Source: Okapia johnstoni (Eukaryota; Chordata; Mammalia; Artiodactyla; Giraffidae). Taken from it: a stretch of 64,000 nucleotides of DNA. The stretch lies in NCBI GenBank assembly GCA_024291935.2, contig CM044307.1, positions 95,547,461 through 95,611,460 on the forward strand, written 5' to 3'. The position numbers and the translations under genes were made by a program. The notes under the pieces are model-generated. The model had not been told where the DNA came from. It saw nothing but the letters and a program-made list of their open reading frames with translations, and searched no databases. Positions 46,425 to 59,000 of this stretch are shown one piece after another (positions within the stretch are counted from its first letter, which is position 1; each line of letters opens with the position of its first letter).

Positions 46425-47118
46425 ACTAAGATCATGGCATCTAGTCCCATCACTTCATGGCAAATAGATGGGGAAACAATGGAAACAGTGAGAGACTTTA
46501 TTTTGGGGGGCTTCAAAATCACTGCAGATGGTGACAGCAGCCATGAAATTAAAAAAAAAAAAAACGCTTGCTCCTTGGAAGAAAAGCTATGATCAACCTA
46601 GACAGCATATTAAAAAGCAGAGACATTACTTTGCCAATAAAGGTTCATTTAGTCAGAGCTATGGTTTTTCCAGTAATCATGTATGGATGTGAGAGCTGAA
46701 TTATAAAGAAAGCTGAGTGCTGAAGAGTTGATGCTTTTGAACTGTGGTGTTGGAGAAGACTCTTGAGAGTCACTTGGACAACAAGGAAATCCAACCAGTC
46801 CGTCCTAAAAGAAATCAGTCCTGATTATTCATCAGAAGGACTGATGCTGAGGCTGAAACTCCAATACTCTGGCCACCTGATGCAAAGAACTGAGTCATCT
46901 GAAAAGACCCTGATGCTGGGAAAGATTGAAGGTGGGAGGAGAAGGGGGCAACAGAGGATAAGATGGTTGGATGGCATCACTGACACAATGGACATGAGTT
47001 TGGGTAAACTCCAGCAGTTGGTGATGGACAGGGAGGCCTGGCATGCTGAGGTTCATGGAACAGCAAAGAGTTGGACATGACTGAGCGACTGAACTGACTG
47101 ACTGACTGACTAACTGAT
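46425..47118 (+). mobile_element. BovB LINE, 5'-truncated 3' end
   Basis: Starts within 'actaagatcatggcatctagtcccatcac' and runs to 'gactgagcgactgaactgac' with a (GACT)n tail (47088-47116). Frame pieces: KIMASSPITSWQIDGETMETVRDFILGGFKITADGD (46410-46592) and [17 protein letters not shown]...[23 protein letters not shown] (46763-47080). A 14-base A-run at 46551-46564 replaces the family's aaaag and shifts the frame. Confidence 0.94.
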
Positions 47119-49959
47119 ATGTCAAAAAAAAAAGTCAGATTATTTTATGCTTCATAGAAAGCATTTGTGAATTCTTGGGCTATCTCTCTGTGGACTTATA
47201 TTATTTTAGATTTTGCCTCTGCTTCTTCACTATCTTGAGAGCTTTTTGATATTTATATTTCAAAAATTTTTGACATTTATATTTGATGCTTTTTATTGTA
47301 TATTTCACTCAGTTTAAAAATTATCCCCTTGGAGAGAACTGAGAAAATTGTACGTTATTTTATCAAGGGGGATACAAATTTAAAACCACAAAAACCCCGT
47401 ATTTATGTCAGATTGTTGAGACTCCTTTTTTTGTTTCTTCTGCTTTTATATAAGAATTCCTTCTTTTTGATATGTATACTACTCCCAAATTACAACTTTG
47501 GATCTAAAATATTTATAAAAGACAAAAGAAATGGTGCTATTTGACAACAGTCTTACATCTGTAAATCTTTAGAACATCAGAGATTCTCAATGTGAAATAT
47601 AGTGTTGCATTATGAAATAATAGTGACAATTCTTTCAAAATATTAGTAAAAAATGTTTTATGGTTTGGCTAGTAATATCCTATATTAGAATAAAGCCTCA
47701 TATAATAAAAATAAAAATTTTAGAGAATAAATCATTGTTTTGGAAACTTGGCTCACATTTTGCTGATTTTTACTATGTTTTATCATCCTACACTTGGTTT
47801 CATTTCTTGTTTATTTAATTTCTTATTTTCTTAATTGTACAATAATTCTTTCTCTTTTCTTCACTTATTTTCAGTCCATATGCCCCTACACATCTCATTT
47901 CACATATCACCTCATTAGTTTTCTCATATTCTTCTTCATTTTATTCCAGTAATTAATTTGTTATTGTTTATTATTATCTTAAACACAATAGGAATTTATT
48001 AATTAATATTTCCTCAAAGAGCTTCTCTCCAGTAGAATTCATCTCATTAAAATAGGAGTTATGTCTCAAAAATTTGTATGCCCAATTAATGCCACATACT
48101 TTATACAGTCTAGTTCTTCAAAAAATATTTTGTTGACTACATTAATTGACTTAGCCGTTTCAATCCAATCTTTAAATATTTGCAGCAACTTAGTATCTAA
48201 TTGGTATCTTTAACTTATTTTATATGTACTAAGGGAGGTGTAAAGTCTTAAATTTATAAAGTTTATATACTTGAACACCACACATTTTTGAAAGTGCTAA
48301 ATCTTAAAAGTTTTAGATATCGTTAATCATTTCTTTACTGCATTCTACTCTGTAAATTATGCCTCATGATTATTTTTGACTTTAAGTCATGCTAATTGAC
48401 CAACTGTTTCAAAAGAGAATTGATATGTAGTCCACTTCAAAACCAATGCCTTAAGGTCATTTCTAAGAATCATGAAAATGCAAAAAAGCTCTCTTTAAAG
48501 TGAAACACATTAACAGGAAAACTTAGGTAAATTTATTTGTTAATCTATTGATTTATGGTATAATGGGAAATGGGATGACCACATGGCCTAACATATATAC
48601 TTTTATATGTTGCAAATTGACTAAAACTTAATTGATAGACAGCTATAAGGAATATCATATTTCTCTGATTTCTTCTCCATTTCTTGATAGTAGCAAACTT
48701 ATTAGGATTGTTCTTATCATAACTACTATGAGAAGGACAATATTTCTTTTGATGAAAAAGATAGATGATGTATCTGGCTGACCCTGAAACAAATAAGTTT
48801 AGAGTTCTTCATGGTTTAAATGTCTATTAATTCAAGAGCTAGTTATTAAATAAGATTTCATCTAATTGACTTTATAAATAAATGTAAGATACTAAATCAT
48901 AAGTAAATATGAATACATTTTTGTTTTCAATATGCATTCCTATATTTGCTCCCTTTCCATATATTTGTATGCTGTGTGAATTTCATGGTGAAATCAAAGT
49001 TTTATTTGCCAAAACACCCCTGAAAATGAATTGATGATATATACTTAATTATATACATAATTAAAATTTATATATTCATTGTGGATAGGAAAATTTCAAG
49101 ATAATTGTTTGAATATAAAGTTGTTCAAATAATTGCATAAAAAGTATATTTTTATATACAAAAATAGCAGAAATTTGTGAACTTTATTTCTATTTAATTG
49201 TCAGATTTAACTAAAGGATGATTCTTCATTTTTGTTTAAATAAATATAGTTAACTACTGAATGGAAGAGCAATCAATAACTTTTTGATTGCTGAAAGGAC
49301 GTTGAAGGCAAGTAAATTATAGGATTGATGGTGGAAGAATTTCAACCTTGTATAAAGGAATTACACCTAGGATTTGAACAGTGTACAAAAGGCTGAAAAT
49401 CAAAAACAAAATCCCTCAATACCATGTACAGATCCAAGAATCAAAGTTGATATTTAGTGTGTCAAATAGCATTTTCATCTGCTTACTTAGGTTTACTGCT
49501 CCAGATTCTGAACAGGAAAAAACAAGTATCTGAAGTTGTATTTGATAGAGTTTTGAGGCTACATTCACACTACCTCTGGAGAACAAGAAGACTGAGTATA
49601 TAAACAGATGGTATACCTTGCCCCAAACTGATGAAATACAGGGATATGGCAGTAGTATGAAAAATGGTCCAATGGTGCAGTCCCTATAATTCCTAGTACT
49701 TTTCAGAGTCCAGATTTATCCTATAGAGGATACTCAAAAAATCAAATCATAAAATTTATAATGAAGTTCAATAAAAGGTGACTGACTGCTGATAGATCAA
49801 TAATGAGAGAACTGTAAGTCAAGAAACTAGAGATATTGGAACAATTTAGAGAAAACTTTAATTGACTATGTATTATGTTATAAATATTCAAGTAGATAAA
49901 ATGAGATAATACAGAAGAGGATCAAGATTTTGCAACAAGAAAGGCAGGTTTTAAGAAAA
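47119..49959. other. AT-rich sequence with one L2-like fossil
   Basis: 2.8 kb with no gene recognised. 48020-48150 has L2 3'-end wording ('ccagtagaattcatctc', 'atgccacatactttatacagtctag', 'aatattttgttgactacatt'). Everything else is featureless to me. Confidence 0.5.
48020..48150 (+). mobile_element. L2-like 3' end fossil
   Basis: Order of 'tccagtagaattcatctcat', 'ggagttatgtctcaaaaatttgta', 'cacatactttatacag', 'caaaaaatattttgttga' parallels the L2 tail (...ctagaatgtaagctcc... gcctggcacatagtagg... aataaatatttgttga). Confidence 0.42.
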
Positions 49960-50570
49960 AAAGCAGATGGATTTTTAAAAACAAAAATTAAAATTATATC
50001 ATAATAAACCTCAATAGACAAATTACCATATATATTTGATTTAATATTTGATAGACAACATGATAGATTTAGAAGATCCAAGGTAGATCTGTTTGAATTA
50101 GCAGAGTAGTGAATAGAGGAGTAGAAGAGTAATGGAATGGAAGAGCGCAAAAGAGGCAATTTTTAATGTGATGGTAGCCAACAATTCCCAGAATTAAAGA
50201 AACATCTAAATCCTTAGATTGAAAAAATAGATTTCAAGCATATTTTTATGAAACTGTGGAATCTCAAAGTCCAAGAATAAAGGTTAAGATTAGCTTTTAA
50301 AAGCCATCAAATTAAAAATCTAAGTGTCTCCAAAAGTACACCAATGAAAATTAAGCCTATTCCTTATCCTAAGTTCACTTGAAGGAAAAAAGAATAATAT
50401 CTTCAAAGTACATATTAAAAAATTGTCAATCAAATATTTTATACCAAACTGAAATATCATTTAAGAAATTAAGAAAAATGAAGGACTTGGCAAGAAAACA
50501 AAGTACATAGGGAAAAACATTATAAAGCAAAGTATATTGATAAACAAATAGATAAATCATTTTAGCCAGA
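49960..50570 (+). mobile_element. Old L1/HAL1-like ORF1-region fossil
   Basis: 'aaaaacaaaaattaaaattatatc', 'gtgatggtagccaacaattccc', 'cttttaaaagccatcaaa', 'aataatatcttcaaagtacatatt', 'ttgtcaatcaaatattttatacc' and 'tgaaatatcatttaagaaattaag' recall the HAL1/L1M stretch '...aataatatcttcaaagtgctgaaag...ctgtcaacc...aattctatacccag...atatccttcaagaatgaagg'. Decayed, no frame. Confidence 0.42.
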
Positions 50571-50693
50571 TGATTATACATAATTTTATTTTTAATTTAG
50601 AAACTAAAAGAGCTAAAAAAAGATGAATAAAAATATCACATGAAAATATGAAAGAAAACTTTCAGGAAATTTATGAAACAATAAAGTCCTTGA

Positions 50694-50898
50694 GGACTTC
50701 CTTTGTAGTTCAGTAGGTAAAGAATTTGCCTGCATTGTGGGAGATCCAAGCTCAACTCCTGGGTGAGGAAGACTCTCTGGAGAAGGAAATAGCAACCTAC
50801 TCCAGTATCCTTGCCTTGGACAGAGGAGCCTGGCAGGCTACAGTTCATGGGGTCACAAGAGTCGAACATGACTTAGCAACTAAACCACCACCACCAAA
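50694..50898 (+). mobile_element. Bov-tA SINE with (CCA)n tail
   Basis: Head 'gaggacttcctttgtagttcagtaggtaaag', body 'aaatagcaacctactccagtatccttgcc', tail 'gtcgaacatgacttagcaactaaaccaccaccacc'. Confidence 0.92.
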
Positions 50899-53800
50899 GT
50901 CCTTTAAGTATAAACTAAAAAAGATCAATTAATTTTCTACTATAATAAATAGATGAATATACACATGTATAAAACACAGACTAAATGTTTCATCATAGGC
51001 TCTTAATTAGAAAGTATAGAATAAATAATCCCTTAACTTGTGAGAAAATAAAATTAACTAAACAATATCAATTCAATAAAAAAGGGATAAGAAAAATAAA
51101 ATGAAATATGTTGTAAATAAAACAGAAACAGAAATATTTTTTAAAAAATATAAGTAATCATGTAAACTGAATAAACTCACCAATTAAAGACTGTTAATGC
51201 AAAGTTTACATGAAAAATTCCAGATTTACTCTGTTAAAGTGAGAGCCATAGGACACAATATAATAGATATAGGCTGGAAATGTAAGAATGAAAACTATAC
51301 AACCAGAAATAGGAATGAATGAGATATCTATCTGTGTGTCTGTCTGACTGCCTCTCTCAATACAGGTAAATCTCAAAAAATGCATAGTTTAGTAAAATAA
51401 AAGAATAATAAGCTCTGATAACATTTACACAAATTTAAAAAGCAAATATTATCTATTATATGTAAGAAAGCATAAAATTGGATTGAAAATGTACATGCAA
51501 ACCTCATGATATTTGTTTCCTTTAGGGAGATAGACAGCTTAATCATACTTAAAATTGCATTCAATGGAGACATTCACATAGAGAGTTAACCATGTAGAAT
51601 GCTTTATATTTGTTAAATAAAACAGAAAAAAACAAGAACCAAATTTGACAATATTAAAATTGATTGATTCTTTTTGATGAATAAAAAATGTAATGTATGT
51701 GGGTATGTGACAGTGTGTGTGTGTGTACTAGTGTGTGTGTGTATTTAAGCCTGTGTGAAAAATTCTTACTCTTCTATTATCAAGTTAATTTTCTATATCT
51801 AAGTTTTATTATTTGAAATCTAGTAATCAAAATAAATGATGAAATTAATAATTATAATAAAAGGAAAAAGAGAAGTAATACCTCTAATAAGTTCTTAGTT
51901 AGGCTTCCTTCTAAGTTTGTTGTTACTGAAGCGAATATGGAATATTTTCTGAAAGACATAGCAGAGAATATTAATATCTAATCATTTTAGTTTTCACTTT
52001 GAACTTCTAAGGAATGTTCTTTAATTTTGTATCATTATTCTTTTGCAGATTTTATGCTGCCCTAGGTAGGTCTTATTCCTATCAAGTAGTAGTCCAACTA
52101 ACACTCACCAAGGACATTCCTTTGCTTTTTTCCATTATCCTCAATTAACTATTTAGGAAGAAGAAAATGCCTGCTAAAATTGCCATAAGCTAATACTATT
52201 CTTCATAACATCTAATTATGGCAAAATACTGACCTTTATTTCAGACAATGATCCAGCTACAAAAAAAGGAATAGTTCAAGTCTGCAATAATTTGTGTGTA
52301 TGTGTGTATGTAAATAATATGGAATAACAAATTATAGTAGTTAGTTTTTAGAATAGTAGTAAGCAGACCTGTAAAATGTGAAATTTATACTAACCTTTAT
52401 TTAAAATAAATATTTTGACATGTTGATTATGGAGTGTATAAACATTTTTGTGTGTGATTATTAGAAATATTTCTTCAAGTAAGTTTTCTTAACATTCATG
52501 GTAATATGAAGTACATAGATAATGCTATACCATTTACAAATAGAATCTTGAAATCAGAGAAAAGCTTAATCAGTCACCAAGCACTGAATTTTAAGAGATT
52601 TAACTTACTTTTCCTATGGAGGAAACATAATTTAAGAATTTATTTTAACTAAAATGGGTTTCTTTCAGCCATGTTATTATAGCTAAAGCACATTCTCTAA
52701 ATTTTCTCTTTCTCCCTCTTCTCTTTCTCCACATATATATTTAAAATAAATTTGTTAACCATTATAAGACATGTATAAATAAATCAATCTCAAATTTGCA
52801 TTATTACTAGAAATGTATACAGTCTAAATTGGGTTCTAACTAAAGCTTAATACGTAAAATTAACCTAATACAGATTAGATTCATGGGTCTGTTTTTTTTT
52901 AACTGAAGGAATTTAAGGAAAGAAAATGAATTTAATAGGTAAGTAATATTAAACTGACATTTCCCCCCCCTCCACTTACCTACCTTCACACCATTCCACC
53001 ACACTAAACTATAGTCTCACATGGAAATAGTATAGCAAAAACACTTTTTTCAAAATTCTCTTTTTATTTATTTATAACTCTTATTTCAAACCTGCTACAT
53101 ATATAATATTTTTAGGGTAACTATTTCTCAGTTTACTAATATTACACTTTTTTAAAAAGTGGAATCTCCAAAATATCAGAAGATTTAAACAGGTCCTAAT
53201 TAATATAATGCTCAAGGCAATAAAATATATTTAAAAATATTAAAAGATCCATTATTGCATAAATGTTTCAAAAAAAATACTGGAATTAACAAGCATTTCT
53301 CTTGATTACTATTGTGTGCACACTTTCCATATTTTGTGTAATATGTTTTTCCAAGACTGTAAAATATCATGCAAAATATAGTTGAATATACTTTCAAATA
53401 CAGACATATTGATACAGCTCAAGAAAATAAAAATAATGGAAATATTTAGGACTCCAGTTAAAGTAACTGACTTTGATTCTAATTCTGAGATTGGAGTTTG
53501 CAAATTTCAAAGTGATTAGATTTGTAGGACAAAATCTCTCAGGAGAGGTAAGAGCCTCAGAAAGAAGTGAACCCAAGTATTGAAGTGCAAGTCCCCTGAG
53601 GTATTTGTCAACTCCTAAGATGAACATGCTCAGAAAGATTCAATAATTTGTACAGAAACTAGCAGCTGGGAAGCTAGAGAAGTTCAGAGATTTAATCAGC
53701 AGTGCCATACTAGGGAGACAGGCTGGAGTTCAGACCTGCCAAGAAAAAGAACACAGGCAAACAACTCTGACTTGTAATTAAGACCTCAGAAGAGCATAGA

Positions 53801-54099
53801 CTAGGGATAAGGGCTATGATCTAGAAGTAAAGCCAAAGTTGAATGTTGGCTGGCTACTTCTGGTTTCAGCTACATTCTCATCAAGAAGAGCTTTGAAGTT
53901 GTCACTCCCATCCTTAAAACAAGAAAGAGAAAAACAAAATGAAAATTAATGACCTTTATTGAATTAACCAGATAACTTAAGATTACAAGGAAAATTGCCA
54001 GCATGAAATTCAGAGAGCAAGCAAATCAAGAGAGAAACCATACACATGAAGAAATGCTTCCACTGTCATTTTGAAGAATTACTGGAAGCTTAGTGTGGA
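50899..54099. other. AT-rich sequence, no gene seen
   Basis: 3.2 kb with no recognised exon or repeat except microsatellite patches (TG-rich at 51694-51757, C8 at 52963-52970). 53560-53960 is more G+C-rich and may be a decayed L1 or LTR piece, but I cannot anchor it. Confidence 0.45.
51694..51757. repeat. (TG)n interrupted microsatellite
   Basis: Two (TG)5-7 tracts separated by 'tactag' within a TG-rich patch. Confidence 0.9.
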
Positions 54100-54305
54100 C
54101 TGGGCTTCTCTGGGGGCTCAAACAGTGAAAAATATGCCTGCAATTCAGAGAGACCCGGGTTCAGTCCCTAGGTGATGAAGAAACCCTGGAGAAGGGAATG
54201 GCTACCCACTACAGTATTCTTGCCTGGAGAATTCCATGGACAGAGGAGCCTGGCGGGCTACAGTCCATGTGGTCACAAAGAGTCGGGCATGACTGAGTGA
54301 CTAAC
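54100..54305 (+). mobile_element. Bov-tA SINE
   Basis: Head 'gggcttctctgggggctcaaacagtgaaa', B-box region 'gggttcagtccctagg', body 'gaatggctacccactacagtattcttgcctggag', tail 'gtcgggcatgactgagtgac'. Confidence 0.93.
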
Positions 54306-54429
54306 AGATGGACTAGCACATCAATAAGAAAAACCTGGGGTCCGTAATCTTGGAAAGAACCTCACACTTTGCAGTCCATTATGTTTTGTTTTGTTTTTTA
54401 ATATGCATATAGTAATTTTTATTTCTATG

Positions 54430-54580
54430 ACTACTCAGGGCTGGTGCACCGGGATGACCCGGAGGGATGGGATGGGGAGGGAAGTGGGAGGGGGGTTCTG
54501 GAAGGGGAAAACATGTACACCCATAGTGGATTCATGTCAATGTATGGCAAAACAAATACAATATTGTAAAATTAAAAAAA
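54430..54580 (+). mobile_element. L1 3'UTR end, strongly 5'-truncated, young type
   Basis: 'actcagggctggtgcaccgggatgacccggagggatgggatggggagg' to 'tcatgtcaatgtatggcaaaac' and an A-run. It matches the 3'UTR end of the L1 at 41445-41620 but is only about 150 bp long. A short shared 'atgact' on both flanks may be the target duplication. Confidence 0.88.
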
Positions 54581-54654
54581 AAGAAAATAAACTAATTTAA
54601 AAAAATAAAATAATATAAATAAAATGACTTTTTGCTTGTTTGTTTCTCAGACTT

Positions 54655-55852
54655 CAAACTTTTTGTTTTGGTTTGGGGTATAGCTGATTAACAATGTTGT
54701 GACAGTTTCAGGTGAACAGCAAAGGAACTCAGTCATACATATACATGTATCCATTCTCCCCCAGACCTCTTTCCCATTCAGGCTGCTACATAACATTGAG
54801 TAGAGTTCCATGTGCTATAAAATAGGTCCTTGTTGGTTATCCATTTTGAGTATTGCAATGTGTACATGACCTTCCCAAACTCCCTAAGTATCCCTCGGCA
54901 ATTATAAGTTCATTTTTGAAGTCTGTGGGTCTTTTTTTTGTTTGTTTTTTAAGTAGGTTCATTTGTTTCATTTCTTTTTAGGTTTCACGTATTAGGGAAT
55001 ATCATACTATATTTATCCTTCTCTGTCTCACTTATTTCACTCAGTATGACACTCTCTAGGTCCATCCATCTTACTACAAATGCCATCATTTCATTCTTTT
55101 TAATGGCTGAATAATATTCCATTGCACATCATTTTTACCCATTCCTCTGTCGATGGGCATTTAGGTTTTTTCCATACCTTGGCTATTATAAGCAGTGCTG
55201 CAATGAATATTGGGGTACATGTATCCTTTTGGATCATGTTTTTCTCCAGATTATGCCAAGCAGTGGGATTTCAAGGTCATATGGTAGCTCTATTTTTAGT
55301 TTTTTAAGGAACCTCCATACAATTTTCCATAGTGGCTGTACCAATTTACATTCCCAACAACAGTGTAAGAGGCTTCCCTTCTCTCCACACCCTCTCCATC
55401 ATTTGTTGTTTGTGGATTTTTGATGACAGCCATTCTGACTGGTGTGAGGTGATATCTCATTGTACTTTTGATGTGCATGTTTCTAATAACTAGCAATGCT
55501 GAACATCTTTTCATATGCTTGTTGGCCATTTGTATGTCCTCTTTGGAAAAATGTCTATTCAGGTCTTCTTCCCTTTTTTTTGAGTGGGTGTTTGTTTTGA
55601 TTCTGTTAAGTATCTTGAGCTATTTGTAAATTTTAAAGACTAATCTCTTATCGGTCACATCATTTGCAAATATTTTCTCCCAATCAGTGGGTTGTCTTTT
55701 TGTTTTATTTATTGTTTCCTTTGCTGTTCAAAAGTTTTTAAATAAGTCCCATTTTTAAATTTTTGTTTATATTTCCATTATTTTGGGTGATGGATCAAAA
55801 AAGCTGTCGCTGTGATTTATGTCAGAGTGTGTTCTATGTTTTCCTCTAAGAG
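54655..55852 (-). mobile_element. Artiodactyl L1 3' end (ORF2 C-terminus plus 3'UTR), antisense
   Basis: The 3'UTR lies at the left ('gtttggggtatagctgattaac', 'gctacataacattgagtagag') and decayed ORF2 continues rightward. 'tggctgaataatattccattg' (54-55.1 kb), 'gtgctgcaatgaatattggggtac', 'ttccatagtggctgtacc', 'ctgactggtgtgaggtgatatctcat' and 'cttttcatatgcttgttggcc' follow in order. Minus-strand residues ANKHMKRCSALLVIRNMHIKSTMRYHLTPVRMAVI (55296-55529) are the L1 C-terminal block, followed by a broken Cys cluster. Confidence 0.93.
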
Positions 55853-56489
55853 TTCTTTAAGGTAACATGCTAGAAATATCACTTGTGACTCTGATATGGA
55901 AGAGAGAAAGGGAATTATTGTCATATACTCTCAGAATTTTCTCTAAGTATTGTCTATTATCCAAGGAGGAAAAAAAAATAACAAATCCTTATCCCAGTTT
56001 TGGGACATGATTTATTCAGACTCCAGACTTCTCTAATTTTCTATCTCATCTAAGGAAGAATTTTTTTAAAAAGCTATACTACTACAGAAATATTTATGAA
56101 GGTTACAACCCAGAGACATCAGATCACAAAAATAAAGAGATTTAATCAAAAGATTATGCAATACATCCCTTTCCTGTACCTTTCCACCACACCAGCAGGG
56201 CTCCATTATAACAGTGGATTACAGCTGAAAGACAGGACTCAGAATCTCTCCGAGGAGCAGTTTTTTAAGGAAACCCAAAGTCAAAGGGGACATGGAAGCA
56301 AAGATACTTAAATTAATTTGAAGCCTCTAGCACATATAGCTATGAAAACATTACACTCAGGCAAACTCTTAGCCAGATAAATGCAAATCCTCACCACTCA
56401 CTGTAAAGATTATAAGATTTCCATTGAATTGCTTTTGCTCCATTGTCAAAATAAATTGACTATACTTGTTTGCATGGAAATGAAGGGAA
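55853..56489. other. Single-copy gap, nothing recognised
   Basis: No gene or firm repeat. Its right end may still be old L1. Confidence 0.45.
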
Positions 56490-56891
56490 AAGATTAAATT
56501 TACAATGGAGGAATCTGAAAAACTCTACCTCAGCCATATGTCAAGGTTCACACAAATAGTGCTAAGTCATATTGGTAGTATGTATTTATGGCGTAATGTG
56601 ATGAGAATGGCACTTAACTCTGTGATCTTACTTCAAAAAACATACCACCTTTGTCTTATTGTAAGAAAAATATCATATATATCTCATTAAAGAAACATTT
56701 CAGAAAATATCTGACAAGCACACCTCAAAACTGTAAAGATCATCAAAATAAAATAAGTCTGAGAAACTGTCACATCCAAGAGTAGCTTAAGAAGACATGT
56801 GACTGAATGTAACGTGCTACCAGGATTGAGAGCTTGGGACCATAAAAGGACATTAGGAAAAAATCTGAGAACAAAATCAACTCTTAACTTT
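56490..56891 (+). mobile_element. Ancient L1 (L1M-type) 3'UTR, left part
   Basis: 'tacaatggaggaatctgaaaaactctacctcagcc', 'ggcacttaactctgtgatcttactt', 'ctgacaagcacacctcaaaactg', 'gtctgagaaactgtcacatcc', 'gaccataaaaggacattagg', 'aaaatcaactcttaacttt'. The element is cut here by the BovB and resumes at 59001. Confidence 0.82.
56882..56891 (+). repeat. 10-bp target-site duplication of BovB, left copy
   Basis: tcttaacttt, repeated at 59001-59010. The BovB tail (on the minus strand) begins at 56892. Confidence 0.8.
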
Positions 56892-57787
56892 CAGTTCAGT
56901 TCAGTTAAGTCAGTCAGTCGTGTCCGACTCTTTGCGATCCCATGAATTGCAGCACACCAGGCCTCTCTGTCCATCACCAACTCCCGGAGTCTACCCAAAC
57001 CCATGTCCATCGAGTCAGTGATGTCATTCAACCATCTCATCCTCTGTCGTCCCCTTCTCCTCCTGCCCCTAATCCTACCCAGCATTAGGGTCTTTTCCAA
57101 TGAGTCAACTCTTCGCATGAGGTGGCCAAAGTATTGGAGTTTCAGCTTCAATATCAGTCCTTCCAACAAACACCCAGGATTGATCTCTTTTCGGATGGAT
57201 TGATTGGATCTCCTTGCAGTCCAAGGGACTCTCAAGAGTCTTCTCCAACACCACAGTTGAAAAGCATCAATTCTTCGGCGCTCAGCTTTCTTCACCGTCC
57301 AACTCTCACATCCATACATGACCACTGGAAAAACCATAGCCTTAACTCGACGGACTTTTGTTGCCAAAGTAATGCCTCTGCTTTTAAATATGCTATCTAG
57401 GTTGACCATAACCTTCCTTCCAAGAAGTAAGCGTCTTTTAATTTCATGGCTGCAAACACCATCAGCAGTGATTCTGGAGCCCAAAAATATAAAGTCTGAC
57501 ACTGTTTCCACTGTTTTCCCATCTATTTCCCAAGAAGTTATGGGACCAGATGCCATGATCTTAGTTTTCTGAACGTTGAGCTTTAAGCCAACTTTTTCAC
57601 TCTCCTCTTTCACCTTCATCAAGAGGCTCTTTAGTTCTTCTTCACTTTCTGCCATAAGGGTGGTGTCATCCGCATATCTGAGGTTATTGATATTTCTCCC
57701 AGCAGTCTTGATTCCAGCTTGTGCTTCCTCCAGCCCAGCGTTTCTCCTGATGTACTCTGCGTATAAGTTAAATAAGCAGGGTGACAA
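56891..57787 (-). pseudogene. BovB ORF2: second half of reverse transcriptase and C-terminal domain (298 codons)
   Basis: Continues after the frameshift and a TGG-to-TGA change near 57823. Motifs in order: [31 protein letters not shown] (catalytic YADD, residues about 37-40), [31 protein letters not shown], then the C-terminal [44 protein letters not shown] and the Arg-rich [19 protein letters not shown]. It ends [19 protein letters not shown]...LTELN at the natural stop in the tail. All residues that I know to be catalytic in this half are present. Confidence 0.92.
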
Positions 57788-59000
57788 TATACAGCCTTGA
57801 CAGACTCCTTTTCCTATTTGGAATCAGTCTGTTGTTCCATGTCCAGTTCTAACTGTCCTGACCTGCATACAGGTTTCTCAAGAGACAGGTCAGATGGTCT
57901 GGAATTCCCATCTCTTGAAGAATTTTCCACAGTTTATTGTGATCCACACAGTCAAAGGCTTTGGCATAGTCAATAAAGCAGAAATAGATGTTTTTCTGGA
58001 ACTCTCTTGCTTTTTCGATGATCAAGAGGATGTTGACAATTTGATCTCTGGTTCCTCTGCCTTTTCTAAAACCAGCTTGAACATCTCGAAGTTCACGGTT
58101 CACGTATGGCTGAAGCCTGGCTTGGAGAATTTTGAGCATTACTTTACTAGCATGTGAGATGAGTGCAATTGTGCGGTAGTTTGAGCATTCTTTGGCATTG
58201 CCTTTCTTTGGGATTGGAACAAAAACTGACCTTTTCCAGTCCTGTGGCCACTGCTGAGTTTTCCAAATTTGCTGGCATATCGAGTGCAACACTTTCACAG
58301 CATCACCTTTGAGGATTTGAAATAGCTCAACTGGAATTCCATCACCTCCACTAGCTCTGTTCATAGTGATGCTTTCTAAGGCCCACTTGACTTCACATTC
58401 CAGGATGTCTGGCTCTAGGTGAGTGATCACACCATCGTGATTATCTGGGTCATGAAGATCTTTTTTGTACAGTTCTTCTGTGTATTCTTGCCACCTCTTC
58501 TTAATATCTTCTGCTTCTTTTAGGTCCATACCATTTCTGCCCTTTATCGAGCCTATCTTTGCATGAAATGTTCCTTTGGTATCTCTAATTTTCTTGAAGA
58601 GATCTCTAGTGTTTCCCAATCTGTTGTTTTCCTCTATTTCTTTGCACTGATCGCTGAGGAAGGCTTTCTTATCTCTCTTTGTTATTCTTTGGAACTCTGC
58701 ATTCAGATGGGAATATCTTTCCTTTTCTCCTTTGCTTTTCGCTTCTCTTCTCTTCCCAGCTATCTGTAAGGCCTCCTCAGACAGCCATTTTGCTTTTTTA
58801 CATTTCTTTTCCATGGAGACTTTCTTGATCCCCGTCTCCTGTACAATGTCACGAACGTCTGTCCATAGTTCATCAGGCACTCTGTCTATCAGGTCTAGTC
58901 CCTTAAATCTATTTGTCACTTCCACTGTATACTCATAAGGGATTTGATCTAGGTCATACCTGAATGGACTAATGGTTTTCCCTACTTTCTTCAATTTAAG
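56892..59000 (-). mobile_element. BovB LINE, 5'-truncated, youngest-looking copy
   Basis: A clean antisense copy of 2.1 kb. The 3' tail 'cagttcagttcagttaagtc' stands at the left, and it is truncated at the right within '...ctactttcttcaatttaag', which corresponds to KFRLKLKKVGK of ORF2. It therefore lacks the 5'UTR and the endonuclease. Two frame lesions in 2 kb make it the least damaged BovB coding region in the window. The matching 10-bp direct repeats and its position inside an ancient L1 date it after that L1. Confidence 0.95.
57849..58994 (-). pseudogene. BovB ORF2: linker and first half of reverse transcriptase (381 codons)
   Basis: Open from KKVGKTISPFRYDLDQIPYEY through a Lys/Arg-rich linker (KKCKKAKWLSEEALQIAGKRR at about residues 62-83) and LEPDILECEVKWALESI. 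The reverse transcriptase follows, with SGGDGIPVELFQ, VFVPIPKKGNAKECSNYRTIAL, VQAGFRKGRGTRDQIVN and the first catalytic-Asp block FCFIDYAKAFDCVDH. It ends GQDS-stop because about 5 bases (aagca in the family's ggtcaggaagcaacag) are missing near 57857. Upstream sequence is truncated, so the first residue is not a real start. Confidence 0.92.

Noticed and set aside
54430..55852. Twin-priming (5'-inverted) L1
   Set aside because: The antisense segment lies downstream of the sense poly(A) and contains its own 3'UTR, so these are two separate insertions.
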